The position numbers and the translations under genes are program-made. A DNA stretch of 9,473 nucleotides from assembly GCA_045594105.1 (NCBI GenBank), contig JAZNXY010000065.1, positions 1 through 9,473 on the forward strand, written 5' to 3'. Under the pieces are notes generated by a model. It had not been told where the DNA came from. It saw only the letters and a list, made by a program, of their open reading frames with translations, and made no database searches. The stretch is from URNF01 sp045594105 (GTDB taxonomy: Bacteria > Bacillota > Clostridia > Oscillospirales > Acutalibacteraceae). Shown here piece by piece: positions 1 through 7,323 of this stretch. The number at the start of each line of letters is the position of its first letter. The first letter of the stretch is position 1.

Positions 1-27
1 GAAGATACACAAAACCCGTGTATCTTC
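1..27. terminator. 10-bp perfect hairpin, possible terminator
   Basis: A perfect 10-bp inverted repeat (GAAGATACAC ... GTGTATCTTC) surrounds a 7-nt loop. On the plus strand it is followed by the T-rich but interrupted stretch TCTTATTGTTTTG, so it could terminate a plus-strand gene lying left of the window. On the minus strand the bases after the stem are outside the window, so termination of the nucleoside operon here cannot be judged. The stem is AT-rich and the U-tract imperfect, so the call is moderate. Confidence 0.45.
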
Positions 28-52
28 TCTTATTGTTTTGTAGACGTTTTTC

Positions 53-218
53 AGCCTTCCCCTTGAGGGGAAGGGGTATTCCCCTGACAGGGGAAATGTC
101 CGAAGGACAAAGGGGTGGCTGTCCTGCAAGGACCGCGTAGCGGTGGATGAGGTGGGAAAGAACGCGTAACACCTCATCAGGCTCGCTTTGCTCGCCAGCT
201 TCTCCTCAAGGAGAAGCC
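53..218. repeat. Composite multi-hairpin intergenic repeat (MITE-like)
   Basis: About 165 bp of non-coding DNA is a chain of short inverted repeats: 55-74 (8-bp stem, TTGA loop), 79-95 (7 bp, GAC loop), 97-109 (5 bp), 121-133 (5 bp), 133-143 (4 bp), 146-154 paired with 170-178 (9 bp, 15-nt loop) and 198-217 (8 bp, TCAA loop). The two end hairpins are also imperfect inverted copies of each other: 54-73 matches the reverse complement of 199-218 at 17 of 20 positions, like terminal inverted repeats. From memory, similar CCTTCCCCTTGAGGGGAAGG / GATGAGGTG repeats are numerous in Oscillospirales genomes and give spurious short ORFs. I see no transposase. Positions 219-266 hold nothing beyond a weak CCCG-CTGTA-CGGG stem. 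Confidence 0.6.
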
Positions 219-266
219 TTTTCCCTAATCCCTAACCGCAACTCCCGTACAGCGGGTGTTTGTTCA

Positions 267-1931
267 TTATCCGATAATAACCTTTGTATATTTACCGGCT
301 GCACGATGAACGGTCACCGTGTCACCGACCTTTAAGAAGGGCAGCTCGTCTGACAGCGAGGCAGGCAGCACCACGATGCCGTCTACGCCCCCTATTCTCA
401 CATAATACTGCGTATTGCCGTCTACCACTGCACTTGCCAGAGCGGTAACCGCGCCTTTGAGTTCAACCCATCCTTCTTTATCGGTATCGGTCTCAATCTT
501 CTCGTCTGCAAGAGCCCCGATATACGCTTCTCTTGCTTTATCCACCGTCGTACCCGTGCCCACTATCTGATACTGCTCCATATCTACGAAGGCATACATT
601 TTCACAAGCCCCGCATCGTCCTTAAGGGACATAAAGTAGGTGGGTCTGCCGCCAACGTTCAAGAGTATCGGGAAGGTGGCGTTATAATTCTTCTCCTGAA
701 TCTGTCCACGTGCGGAATCCATGGCGGAATACTCCTCCGCACCTGCCTGCACGTAGTACCGTGCCTCTTTGGTGCGCAAGTTTACCAGCACAAAGCCGAT
801 ATTGGATTCGTCAGCGGTCACCGAGGTAATACCCGTATACATCCACACATCATCATCAATCGCCAGATAGTTATAGCCGTCGGTAGGCATCACACAGCCC
901 TTTTGTCCGAACACCGAGTTCCAATACCCGTTTTTCAGCAAGCCGTTATCGGTCAACTGCTGGAACAGCATATTTTCATCGTATGCCTGGTCCACCCACT
1001 GCGGAATATCCTGCAGAGCATAATAGCTGCTTTCACCGGTAGTAGCATTCATCAGCACCACACCGCTAATGTCGGGACCGCTCCAGAAGCCGATTTTATA
1101 TTGAATGACCGAAGCCACCCAGAAGGGCGTCCCCTGTTCATCAATTTCAAAGGAGACATTACCGAAAATCTTGGTGGGATACTTAAAACGCAGTGCACGG
1201 TCAACGTTCCGCAAGAAATATTCGCTTCTCGAATAACGGATATTGCCAAGTCCCAAATCCTTCAGACGTACAAGATCCGCTTCCTGCGTAGTCAGGTCTA
1301 CCGTAATGTACGCCGGCACACCTTCACCGCTGTTGGTACACCATTTGATAAAATCTGCATATTTCAGCGGCGTCACACGGGTGGGCCGATCGTTAAAGTT
1401 TATCTGCGTATAGTCTGCTTCAATCTCAAACTGCGAAACCAGGTCGCTCATTTCGCCTAATTTTCTCTGACCCAAACGGGTGGCGGTATCCCGGTCTACC
1501 ACGGGAATCTGAGACATAGACAGCTCCGCCACATCGGTGGCAAAGTTGCCGTCCACCGTTTCAATTAAAGACGCATATTTTCTCGCATTGAAAAAACGTG
1601 CACCTATCAAGGTCATTAACAGCGAGAACAAAATGATGGCAACAACCGCAACGATGATAATCTTAACCGGCAACGCAGCAGATTTCAACGTTTGCTTGCC
1701 GTCTGCTATAAGCTCTCTGCCGTTCGCCTTACCGCCGCCAAGGTTACGTCTGATAAAGCCCCACACACCGCCGATGCACAAAATGACGGTGCACACGATG
1801 ATGCTTTTGACAACAAAGCCCCAAAACGCCTCGCTGCGCAGGTTAATCGCAGGCAGGTCAAACCAAAACATACCCGCCACCGCAACAAAACAACACAGTA
1901 CCTTTATAACGGTCGAACTAAACTTTTTCAT
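267..1931 (-). CDS. Conserved-looking membrane-anchored protein of unknown function
   Basis: I do not recognise a named family for this 554-residue protein. Three hydrophobic segments lie near residues 8-24, 38-60 and 88-110. They are followed by a soluble part of about 440 residues rich in aromatic residues and Gly, with beta-strand-like stretches such as FEIDEQGTPFWVASV and GYNYLAIDDDVWMYTG. The last 65 residues or so look like a small OB- or SH3-like beta barrel (inference). With three membrane spans the large domain is probably outside the cell if the N-terminus is inside. The ATG at 1931 is chosen over one at 1955 because an AGAGGAG site lies about 9 nt upstream and the gene then starts 4 nt after the pdp stop, without overlap. 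It is the last gene of the nucleoside operon and probably co-transcribed, but its role there is unknown. Confidence 0.8.
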   Translation of the reverse strand: MKKFSSTVIKVLCCFVAVAGMFWFDLPAINLRSEAFWGFVVKSIIVCTVILCIGGVWGFIRRNLGGGKANGRELIADGKQTLKSAALPVKIIIVAVVAIILFSLLMTLIGARFFNARKYASLIETVDGNFATDVAELSMSQIPVVDRDTATRLGQRKLGEMSDLVSQFEIEADYTQINFNDRPTRVTPLKYADFIKWCTNSGEGVPAYITVDLTTQEADLVRLKDLGLGNIRYSRSEYFLRNVDRALRFKYPTKIFGNVSFEIDEQGTPFWVASVIQYKIGFWSGPDISGVVLMNATTGESSYYALQDIPQWVDQAYDENMLFQQLTDNGLLKNGYWNSVFGQKGCVMPTDGYNYLAIDDDVWMYTGITSVTADESNIGFVLVNLRTKEARYYVQAGAEEYSAMDSARGQIQEKNYNATFPILLNVGGRPTYFMSLKDDAGLVKMYAFVDMEQYQIVGTGTTVDKAREAYIGALADEKIETDTDKEGWVELKGAVTALASAVVDGNTQYYVRIGGVDGIVVLPASLSDELPFLKVGDTVTVHRAAGKYTKVIIG

Positions 1932-1935
1932 ATCG

Positions 1936-3240
1936 TCACACTCCTCTGATAACATCTATAACAAGCGGCTGTATTTGCGGTGCGGCATCCCCCACCGTAA
2001 CCGCCTGTAAAAACCGCTGTTCTGCGGCATCCAAGGTTTCCGCCTTGTCGCTAAACAGGGTGCAAAGCACATCTCCCGCCTTGACGGCATCCCCCGTCTT
2101 TTTATGCAGAAGCATACCTGCCGCATGGTCAATGGTGTCCGCCTTAGTTGCTCTGCCTGCGCCAAGTGTGACACCGACCATGCCGATCTCCTCTGCGTTC
2201 ATAGCGGTAACAAACCCGCTCTGTGTACACAACACATCACGGCTGTGTTTTGCCTGCGGCAAGCAGGCGGGATCATCGATAAACCGTGTGTCTCCCCCTT
2301 GTGCCGCAATCCACTCCCGCATTTTTGCGAGTGCTTTGCCACTATCCAGGGTTTCTGCGGCCAGCTTTGCCGCCTGTTCTGTCGGCAATCCCAAAAACTG
2401 CGATGCCATTTCACTGCTAAGTGCCAGGCACACATCCCGCAGATCACCTTTTTTTCCTTTTAACACCTCAACGGCTTCCGCCACCTCTAACGTGTTGCCT
2501 ACCGCATTTCCCAGCGGCACATCCATAGAGGTAATGAGTGCCGTCACCCGTCTGCCGCATCGACAGCCGATGTCCACCATTCCTTGTGCGAGTGCCTTGG
2601 CATCCTCGACGGTTTTCATAAACGCACCGCTGCCCACCTTGACATCTAACACAATGTTATGGGCACCTGCCGCCAGCTTTTTACTCATAATGCTGGAGGT
2701 AATCAGCGGCAAGCTGTCCACCGTTGCGGTAACGTCACGCAACGCATACAACAGCTTATCCGCAGGCGCCAGATTGCCACTCTGTCCAATCACCGCTATG
2801 CCGACCTTCTCCACCTGTGCGATAAACGCTTCAGGGGTCAAGGTGGTTGTATATCCTGCGATACTCTCCAGCTTATCCACCGTACCACCGGTATGTCCAA
2901 GACCGCGTCCGCTCATTTTGGCGATTTTACCGCCCATTGCCGCCGCCAACGGTGCGACGATCAGCGAGGTTTTATCTCCCACGCCGCCCGTGGAATGCTT
3001 ATCCGCAGACAGTGTTCCAAACACGGATAAATCCACCGCATCCCCCGACTCCGCCATTTTTAAGGTCAGGGTTGCGGTTTCTTCTGGGGTCATCCCCTTA
3101 AAAAACACCGCCATACACAATGCGGATGCTTGATAATCGGGGATATGCCCCTTTGTATAGCCGTCCACAAAAAAGCCGATTTCTTCGGCGGTCAACACAC
3201 CGCCGTCCCGCTTTTTGCGGATAATATCATACATATTCAT
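1936..3240 (-). CDS. pdp: Pyrimidine-nucleoside phosphorylase
   Basis: This enzyme cleaves uridine, deoxyuridine or thymidine with phosphate to the free base and (deoxy)ribose-1-phosphate in the cytoplasm. The 434-residue length fits the family. The thymidine/pyrimidine-nucleoside phosphorylase signature SGRGLGHTGGTVDKLE lies at residues 110-125 and the phosphate-binding KHSTGGVGDK at 81-90. H82, R168, S183 and K187 sit at the numbers I recall for the substrate-binding residues of the Geobacillus enzyme, which favours the broad-specificity Pdp over strict thymidine phosphorylase (DeoA); specificity is inference. The ATG at 3240 shares one base with the cdd stop (TAATG) and has GGAGG 7 nt upstream; the next in-frame ATG at 3234 is less well spaced. 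Its sugar-phosphate product feeds DeoB, encoded two genes upstream. Confidence 0.96.
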   Translation of the reverse strand: MNMYDIIRKKRDGGVLTAEEIGFFVDGYTKGHIPDYQASALCMAVFFKGMTPEETATLTLKMAESGDAVDLSVFGTLSADKHSTGGVGDKTSLIVAPLAAAMGGKIAKMSGRGLGHTGGTVDKLESIAGYTTTLTPEAFIAQVEKVGIAVIGQSGNLAPADKLLYALRDVTATVDSLPLITSSIMSKKLAAGAHNIVLDVKVGSGAFMKTVEDAKALAQGMVDIGCRCGRRVTALITSMDVPLGNAVGNTLEVAEAVEVLKGKKGDLRDVCLALSSEMASQFLGLPTEQAAKLAAETLDSGKALAKMREWIAAQGGDTRFIDDPACLPQAKHSRDVLCTQSGFVTAMNAEEIGMVGVTLGAGRATKADTIDHAAGMLLHKKTGDAVKAGDVLCTLFSDKAETLDAAEQRFLQAVTVGDAAPQIQPLVIDVIRGV

Positions 3241-3641
3241 TACGTTTCCTCCAACCGAAAACCACGTGGCAGCAAATCGCCAAGGGGAACGGTATCGATA
3301 CGGCCGTCAGCACAAACAAGATACACCGGCATAGCAGGGTCGCAAAACTCACAAAGGGCTTGACGGCAAACACCGCAAGGTGTAATGTCGGTGTTCTCCC
3401 CCCGTCTGCCGCCTGCTATCGCCAACGCGGCAAAGGCACGCTCGCCTTCGCTCACCGCTTTGAGCAAGGCGACCCGCTCGGCACACACCGTCGGGGAAAA
3501 CGCAGCATTTTCAATATTGCAACCCATATACACCTTGCCGTTTTCGGCAAGCAGTGCCGCCCCCACCGTAAACTGTGAATACGGTGCATAGGCATTGTCT
3601 CTCGCCTGCTGTGCTACAACACATAGCTGTTCTTTGTTCAT
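3240..3641 (-). CDS. cdd: Cytidine deaminase
   Basis: Zinc-dependent hydrolytic deamination of cytidine and deoxycytidine to uridine and deoxyuridine, providing substrates for the adjacent Pdp. The 133-residue product has the size of the small tetrameric enzymes. The zinc/catalytic motif CAE is at residues 53-55 (C53 ligand, E55 proton shuttle) and PCGVC at 88-92 supplies ligands C89 and C92. The substrate-binding stretch GCNIENAAFSPTVCAER is intact. An upstream in-frame start at 3674 would add 11 residues. The ATG at 3641 is preferred because it overlaps the deoB stop by one base (TAATG), has GGGAG 7 nt upstream and gives the standard family N-terminus. Confidence 0.96.
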   Translation of the reverse strand: MNKEQLCVVAQQARDNAYAPYSQFTVGAALLAENGKVYMGCNIENAAFSPTVCAERVALLKAVSEGERAFAALAIAGGRRGENTDITPCGVCRQALCEFCDPAMPVYLVCADGRIDTVPLGDLLPRGFRLEET

Positions 3642-4801
3642 TACACTTCTCCCAACATACTGTTTCCTACACACGCAAACGGCACATCTAACGCTGCTGC
3701 CACAGTAGCGGCAATATCCGCAAAGGTGTCACGGGTGCCGTAATTGCGGGGATACACACCGCCGCCAATCATCAGAAACGGGGTATATTCTCTCGTATGG
3801 TCAGTGCTGTCGTCACCGGGGTCACAGCCGTGGTCGGCGGTGATGATCAGCAGGTCATCCTCCTGCATCTCACTTAAAAACTGCGGCAGCCACTCGTCTA
3901 CTGCGGCAATGGCAGCAGCATAGCCGTCTACATCCTGACGGTGACCGTACAGCATATCAAAATCCACAAGGTTAATAAATGCAAGCCCGCTAAACGGTTG
4001 CTTTTGCAAATCGAGGGTTACCTGCATCCCTTGTGCATTCCCTGCGGTGTGTATTGCACGGGTCACACCACGTCCTGCGAAAATATCTTCGATTTTACCG
4101 ACCGCTATCACGTCTTTGCCTGCGTTTTTAATCGCATCAAGCACCGTTTCCTGCGGCGGCAAAAGTGAAAAGTCACGGCGACGGGGCGTACGCACGAAAT
4201 CAGGTGCCGTACCCGTAAAGGGGCGTGCAATCACCCTGCCCACACCGTGTTTTCCCTGTAAAATGTCTCTCGCCTTACGGCAGTAGTCATACAAGGTTTC
4301 CACAGGCACAACATCCTCGTGTGCCGCAATCTGAAACACACTGTCAGCCGACGTATACACGATAAGATCGCCTGTTTTTATGTGTTGTTCACCGTAGTCG
4401 CGAATCACCGCCGTACCCGAATACGGTTTGTTGCACAAAACACCACGACCCGTGGCTTCTTTGAAAGCAGACAGCACCTCGTCCGGAAAACCGTCCGGAT
4501 AAGTAGGCAACGGCTGCTTGGAAATAAGACCCGCAATTTCCCAATGACCGATGGTGGTGTCTTTGCCACGTGATGCTTCACGCATACGTGCGTGTGCCGC
4601 CAAGGGATACATGTGCGGCACCCCGTAGTCCACGCCGTCAATATTGAAAAGCCCTAATTTTGATAAGGTGTCGGCACGAAACGCAGGCGAGCTTACAATG
4701 CGTTTCAAGGTATTCGTACCCACGTCACCGAAATCTGCCGCATCGGGTGCGGCACCGATGCCGAACGAATCCAGCACCATTAAAAACACACGTTTTATCA
4801 A
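3641..4801 (-). CDS. deoB: Phosphopentomutase (TTG start)
   Basis: Interconverts (deoxy)ribose-1-phosphate and the 5-phosphate, linking the two phosphorylases to DeoC and the pentose phosphate pathway. It is an alkaline-phosphatase-superfamily metalloenzyme. In the 386-residue product from the TTG start, D11 (VLDSFGIG), D282 and H287 (DFDMLYGH), D323 and H324 (ADHG) and H335 (DHTREYTP) match the two-Mn site. T83 in DTTIGHWE is the expected phosphorylated threonine, as in the Bacillus cereus enzyme. An ATG at 4816 gives five extra residues, but its own codons contain the Shine-Dalgarno GGGAGG (4809-4814). This lies 7 nt before a TTG at 4801-4799 that overlaps the deoD stop as TTGA, and the TTG start gives the normal N-terminus IKRVFLMVLDS. 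I therefore prefer 4801. Confidence 0.95.
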   Translation of the reverse strand: MIKRVFLMVLDSFGIGAAPDAADFGDVGTNTLKRIVSSPAFRADTLSKLGLFNIDGVDYGVPHMYPLAAHARMREASRGKDTTIGHWEIAGLISKQPLPTYPDGFPDEVLSAFKEATGRGVLCNKPYSGTAVIRDYGEQHIKTGDLIVYTSADSVFQIAAHEDVVPVETLYDYCRKARDILQGKHGVGRVIARPFTGTAPDFVRTPRRRDFSLLPPQETVLDAIKNAGKDVIAVGKIEDIFAGRGVTRAIHTAGNAQGMQVTLDLQKQPFSGLAFINLVDFDMLYGHRQDVDGYAAAIAAVDEWLPQFLSEMQEDDLLIITADHGCDPGDDSTDHTREYTPFLMIGGGVYPRNYGTRDTFADIAATVAAALDVPFACVGNSMLGEV

Positions 4802-5544
4802 CGGTTTTCCTCCCATGCTTTCGCAGTTTCCAAGCTCAAGGTCATCATTTCGGTAAAAGAGGTCTGCCGCTCTTCCGCAGGCAAGCTCTCGCCTGTCAGC
4901 AGGTGATCGGATACGGTAAGAATCGCCAACGCATTTTTACCTGCACGTGCGGCGGTCATATACAACGCCGCCGCTTCCATTTCTACCGCCAGCACACCCA
5001 TTTTCGCAAAGCTCGGGGTGATTTTCAGTTGTTCGGGCAAGCCCTCTTCATCGTTATAGAAGGTGTCGGTGGATAAAATATTGCCCACCTTCACCGTCAG
5101 TCCCAACGCATCCGCCGCATCGGTGCAGGTTTTGAGCAACGGATAACTGCAAATCGGCGCATACGTCCCGTTCAAGTGGTATTTTGAAGCAAAGTTCGAA
5201 TTGGTGGAGGCGCCCATGCCAAGCACGATATCCCGCACCTTCACGTCCTCTACCATACCGCCTGCCGAGCCGACACGGATGATATTTTCTACGCCAAATG
5301 CTTCGTACAGCTCATACGCATAAATACCGATAGACGGCATACCCATACCCGAAGCCATTACCGAGACAGGCACACCTTTATAGGTGCCGGTGTACCCTTG
5401 TACGCCACGAACGTTATTGACAAGACGTGGGTTTTCCAAAAAGTTTTCCGCAATAAACTGTGCCCGCAACGGATCGCCCGGCATTAACACGGTTTTCGCA
5501 AAGTCACCTTTGTTTGCTTTAATATGCGGGGTGGGAGTGAGCAT
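4798..5544 (-). CDS. deoD: Purine-nucleoside phosphorylase, DeoD type
   Basis: Phosphorolysis of purine (deoxy)nucleosides to base and (deoxy)ribose-1-phosphate; family members are usually cytoplasmic hexamers. The 248-residue protein resembles E. coli DeoD along its length: H7 near the N-terminus, phosphate-binding MPGDPLRA (G23, R27), NNVRG, RVGSAGG, the ribose-binding VEMEAAALY (E188-M189-E190), and the catalytic TVSDH with D213 and R226. Aspartate at the TVSD position is typical of the broad-specificity (adenosine-accepting) class. An in-frame TTG at 5547 is possible, but the ATG at 5544 lies 7 nt from GGAGG and overlaps the deoC stop by one base (TGATG), so I chose it. The 3' end overlaps the deoB start. 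Confidence 0.96.
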   Translation of the reverse strand: MLTPTPHIKANKGDFAKTVLMPGDPLRAQFIAENFLENPRLVNNVRGVQGYTGTYKGVPVSVMASGMGMPSIGIYAYELYEAFGVENIIRVGSAGGMVEDVKVRDIVLGMGASTNSNFASKYHLNGTYAPICSYPLLKTCTDAADALGLTVKVGNILSTDTFYNDEEGLPEQLKITPSFAKMGVLAVEMEAAALYMTAARAGKNALAILTVSDHLLTGESLPAEERQTSFTEMMTLSLETAKAWEENR

Positions 5545-6212
5545 CAATAGCCCTCCTTTGTATCGGTGTTTTTTAAGATTTTAATAATACGGCTGGTACC
5601 CAATCGGTCAGCACCGAGGGTCAGAAACACAGCGGCATCCTCAATGGATGCAATGCCGCCTGCCGCTTTGATTTTCTTGTCGGGGGACATATACCCTGCC
5701 ATCAGTGCGATATCCTCTTTGGTCGCACCTCCGCCCGCAAAGCCGGTAGAGGTTTTGATAAAGTCGGCATCCGAAGCAGAAACCGTGCGACACAGCTCGA
5801 TTTTCTCCTTCTCGGTCAACAGGCAGGTTTCAATAATTACCTTTAAGATATTACCGCCACAGGCGGCTTTGACCGCATTGATTTCTTCACGCACGGCATC
5901 AAAATTGCCCATTTTCACCATGCCGATATGAATCACCATATCGATTTCGTTCGCACCGTTTTTGATAGCATCGGCAGCTTCCGCCACCTTCACTGCGGTG
6001 GTAGTATACCCATTCGGGAAGCCGATTACCGTACATATCGCCAACTTATCTCCGACATATTCCTTCGCTTTTTTGACAAAAGCAGGCGGAATGCATACAC
6101 TTGCTACCCCAAACCGTATCCCATCGTCACATACCGTCCGAATATCCTCCCACGTGGCAGCAGGATCTAACAGTGTATGGTCTACTTTTTTGACAATATC
6201 CGCAATATCCAT
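5544..6212 (-). CDS. deoC: Deoxyribose-phosphate aldolase
   Basis: Class I aldolase that splits 2-deoxyribose-5-phosphate into acetaldehyde and glyceraldehyde-3-phosphate, the final step that lets deoxynucleosides serve as carbon source. The 222-residue length is typical of the short Gram-positive form. The Schiff-base lysine is K153 in FIKTSTGF; the assisting residues are D91 (NEIDMV) and K182 (IKAAGG). The N-terminal VDHTLLDP and the phosphate-binding C-terminal GADRLGTSR are present. The ATG at 6212 shares one base with the stop of the upstream hydrolase frame (TAATG) and has GGAGG 7 nt upstream. No residue expected for activity is missing. Confidence 0.97.
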   Translation of the reverse strand: MDIADIVKKVDHTLLDPAATWEDIRTVCDDGIRFGVASVCIPPAFVKKAKEYVGDKLAICTVIGFPNGYTTTAVKVAEAADAIKNGANEIDMVIHIGMVKMGNFDAVREEINAVKAACGGNILKVIIETCLLTEKEKIELCRTVSASDADFIKTSTGFAGGGATKEDIALMAGYMSPDKKIKAAGGIASIEDAAVFLTLGADRLGTSRIIKILKNTDTKEGY

Positions 6213-7209
6213 TACCTTGCCTCCAGCATTTCTTTGATAACAGGTTGTATCACATTTGCCATTCTTTCAAAGCCGATATCGTTCGGGTGGGTAAGATCCA
6301 CAAAGCACAAATCACGGTCGGGACCTTCTACCAAGGTTTCACCGTCGATAAACCACACATATTTGTCACCTGCGGCAACCGCATTCTCGTAGGTTGCACG
6401 AATGACGGCACGACGTTCACGGTTGACATCGCTATAGGTGGCTTTCGGCATAGACAGCATCAAAATCGGCAACGTGGGCTGCTTTTCACGGATACATTTG
6501 AAAAACAGCTCGTGGGTTTCTTTCAGATGCTCTGCAGTAGGGGCATTGTGGTCATAATCATACACCAGAGCTTTAATCGGCAAGGTGTTAATGTACGCCG
6601 CCATGGCAAGCTCGCCTTTTGCTCTGCCCGAAGTGCCAAAGTTATAGTAGTCCAGATCAAGATGACGGGAGATGCGTGCATTATACGCATTAAACACATT
6701 GCAGCAGCAGCCACCCTCGGTAATGGACGAGCCGTAATAAAGAATCGGACCGTAGGTATACGGCGTCGGTGCCTCCACCGTCGCTTCGTCGGGCACCGAA
6801 ACCACCATCTCCGCCACAGCGGAATTGCGTGGGAACCACACGGTAACATCCTCCATACCCTCTGCCTTGCGGAAGGTGGCGGTGTTATCAAGCGTGTAAT
6901 AATCCGCAGGAGAAACCAGTCCTGCAAACCGTGATGTTTTTCGGTCGCCAATCATCACCGCCACCGACTGCGCACCGAAAGCGGACATACCCATATCGGG
7001 ACGCATCCGTTTTAACACCACCCGCACCGTAATTTCGGTGGCATCGGTTCTGAAGCACAACCGTGCGCCGGGTGTGTTTCAGCAAGCGGCCGAATACTTT
7101 CTATCTCTTGTAACAATGTCTCCGGGAAACGACGCAGCTCGCCCGTTTGCTCGAAAAACGGTACACCGAACACTTTCAGCGGTGCATCTGTATGGCAATA
7201 GCTTTTCAT
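6212..7209 (-). pseudogene. SGNH/GDSL-family hydrolase, frameshifted near 7070-7080
   Basis: First gene of the operon. Two overlapping frames together make one protein. The first, starting at ATG 7209 (GGGGG 8 nt upstream), reads through ...IRPLAETHP and then runs out of frame to a stop at 7012. The second, open from 7078, reads TPGARLCFRTDATEITVRV and continues to the stop at 6212. Adding one base in the AAACACACCC stretch would restore a product of about 332 residues. The C-terminal half has esterase-type motifs: YYGSSITEGG (nucleophile Ser), NFGTSGRAKGE (oxyanion Gly), DYDHNAP (oxyanion Asn) and DLTHPND (Asp/His of the triad). The N-terminal half resembles the beta-sandwich often preceding such hydrolases. 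The rest of the gene looks intact, so the break is either recent or a sequencing error. Substrate is unknown, though an acyl or acetyl ester, perhaps on carbohydrate, is plausible. A shorter product from TTG 7060 is possible but would have a truncated N-terminus. Confidence 0.8.
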
Positions 7210-7236
7210 GGTAATTGCCCCCTTTTTCTTATTTCC

Positions 7237-7265
7237 ACTATACCATTATTTCCTCGTTTTTTCAA
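7237..7265 (-). promoter_or_regulatory. Sigma-A promoter of the nucleoside operon
   Basis: Reading the minus strand, a -35 box TTGAAA (7265-7260) and a -10 box TATAGT (7242-7237) are separated by exactly 17 nt. The -10 box is preceded by TGG, forming an extended -10 (TGGTATAGT). The predicted transcription start near 7230 leaves a leader of about 20 nt that contains the GGGGG ribosome binding site (7222-7218) before the ATG at 7209. This should drive the whole seven-gene unit down to 267, as no gap inside it has room for another obvious promoter or terminator. Confidence 0.75.
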
Positions 7266-7276
7266 CTGCGTTTGCG

Positions 7277-7286
7277 TATAATTTAC
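7277..7286 (+). promoter_or_regulatory. Consensus -10 box for the divergent symporter gene
   Basis: TATAAT at 7277-7282 matches the -10 consensus exactly and lies about 40 nt before the ATG at 7324. I cannot find a good -35 hexamer 16-18 nt upstream, so it would need an activator or be weak. The box sits within an imperfect 11-bp dyad GTATAATTTAC (7276-7286), which may or may not be an operator. It lies about 11 bp from the -35 of the opposite promoter, so the two promoters probably compete or share control. Confidence 0.4.
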
Positions 7287-7323
7287 ACTTCGTTTTAATA
7301 CATTTCACCGTGAGGTGTGGAAA

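Noticed and set aside
53..218. CRISPR array
   Set aside because: The hairpins differ in sequence and there are no regularly spaced identical repeats or cas genes.
147..335. Short plus-strand frame covering the repeat
   Set aside because: Most of it translates the hairpin repeat (the SPASPQGEAF-like string recurs as a spurious translation of such repeats) and it runs into the 3' end of the membrane protein gene.
903..1460. Plus-strand open frame opposite the membrane protein gene
   Set aside because: No recognisable protein features and antisense to a coherent long frame with a good RBS.
1932..1955. Upstream ATG at 1955 for the membrane protein
   Set aside because: It would overlap pdp by 20 nt and place the good AGAGGAG site inside the coding region; the ATG at 1931 fits better.
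2045..3133. Long plus-strand open frame (362 codons) opposite pdp
   Set aside because: It lies entirely antisense to a gene with full family signatures. The translation is low-complexity Ser/Ala/Pro/Thr-rich, typical of a shadow frame, and no ribosome binding site was seen.
7060..7084. Programmed -1 frameshifting in the hydrolase
   Set aside because: No slippery heptamer in the right frame and no strong downstream stem or pseudoknot could be seen; mutation or sequence error is simpler.
7012..7209. Independent 65-residue gene at the operon start
   Set aside because: Its first 45 residues or so match the missing N-terminus of the hydrolase; the remainder is out-of-frame translation after the frameshift.
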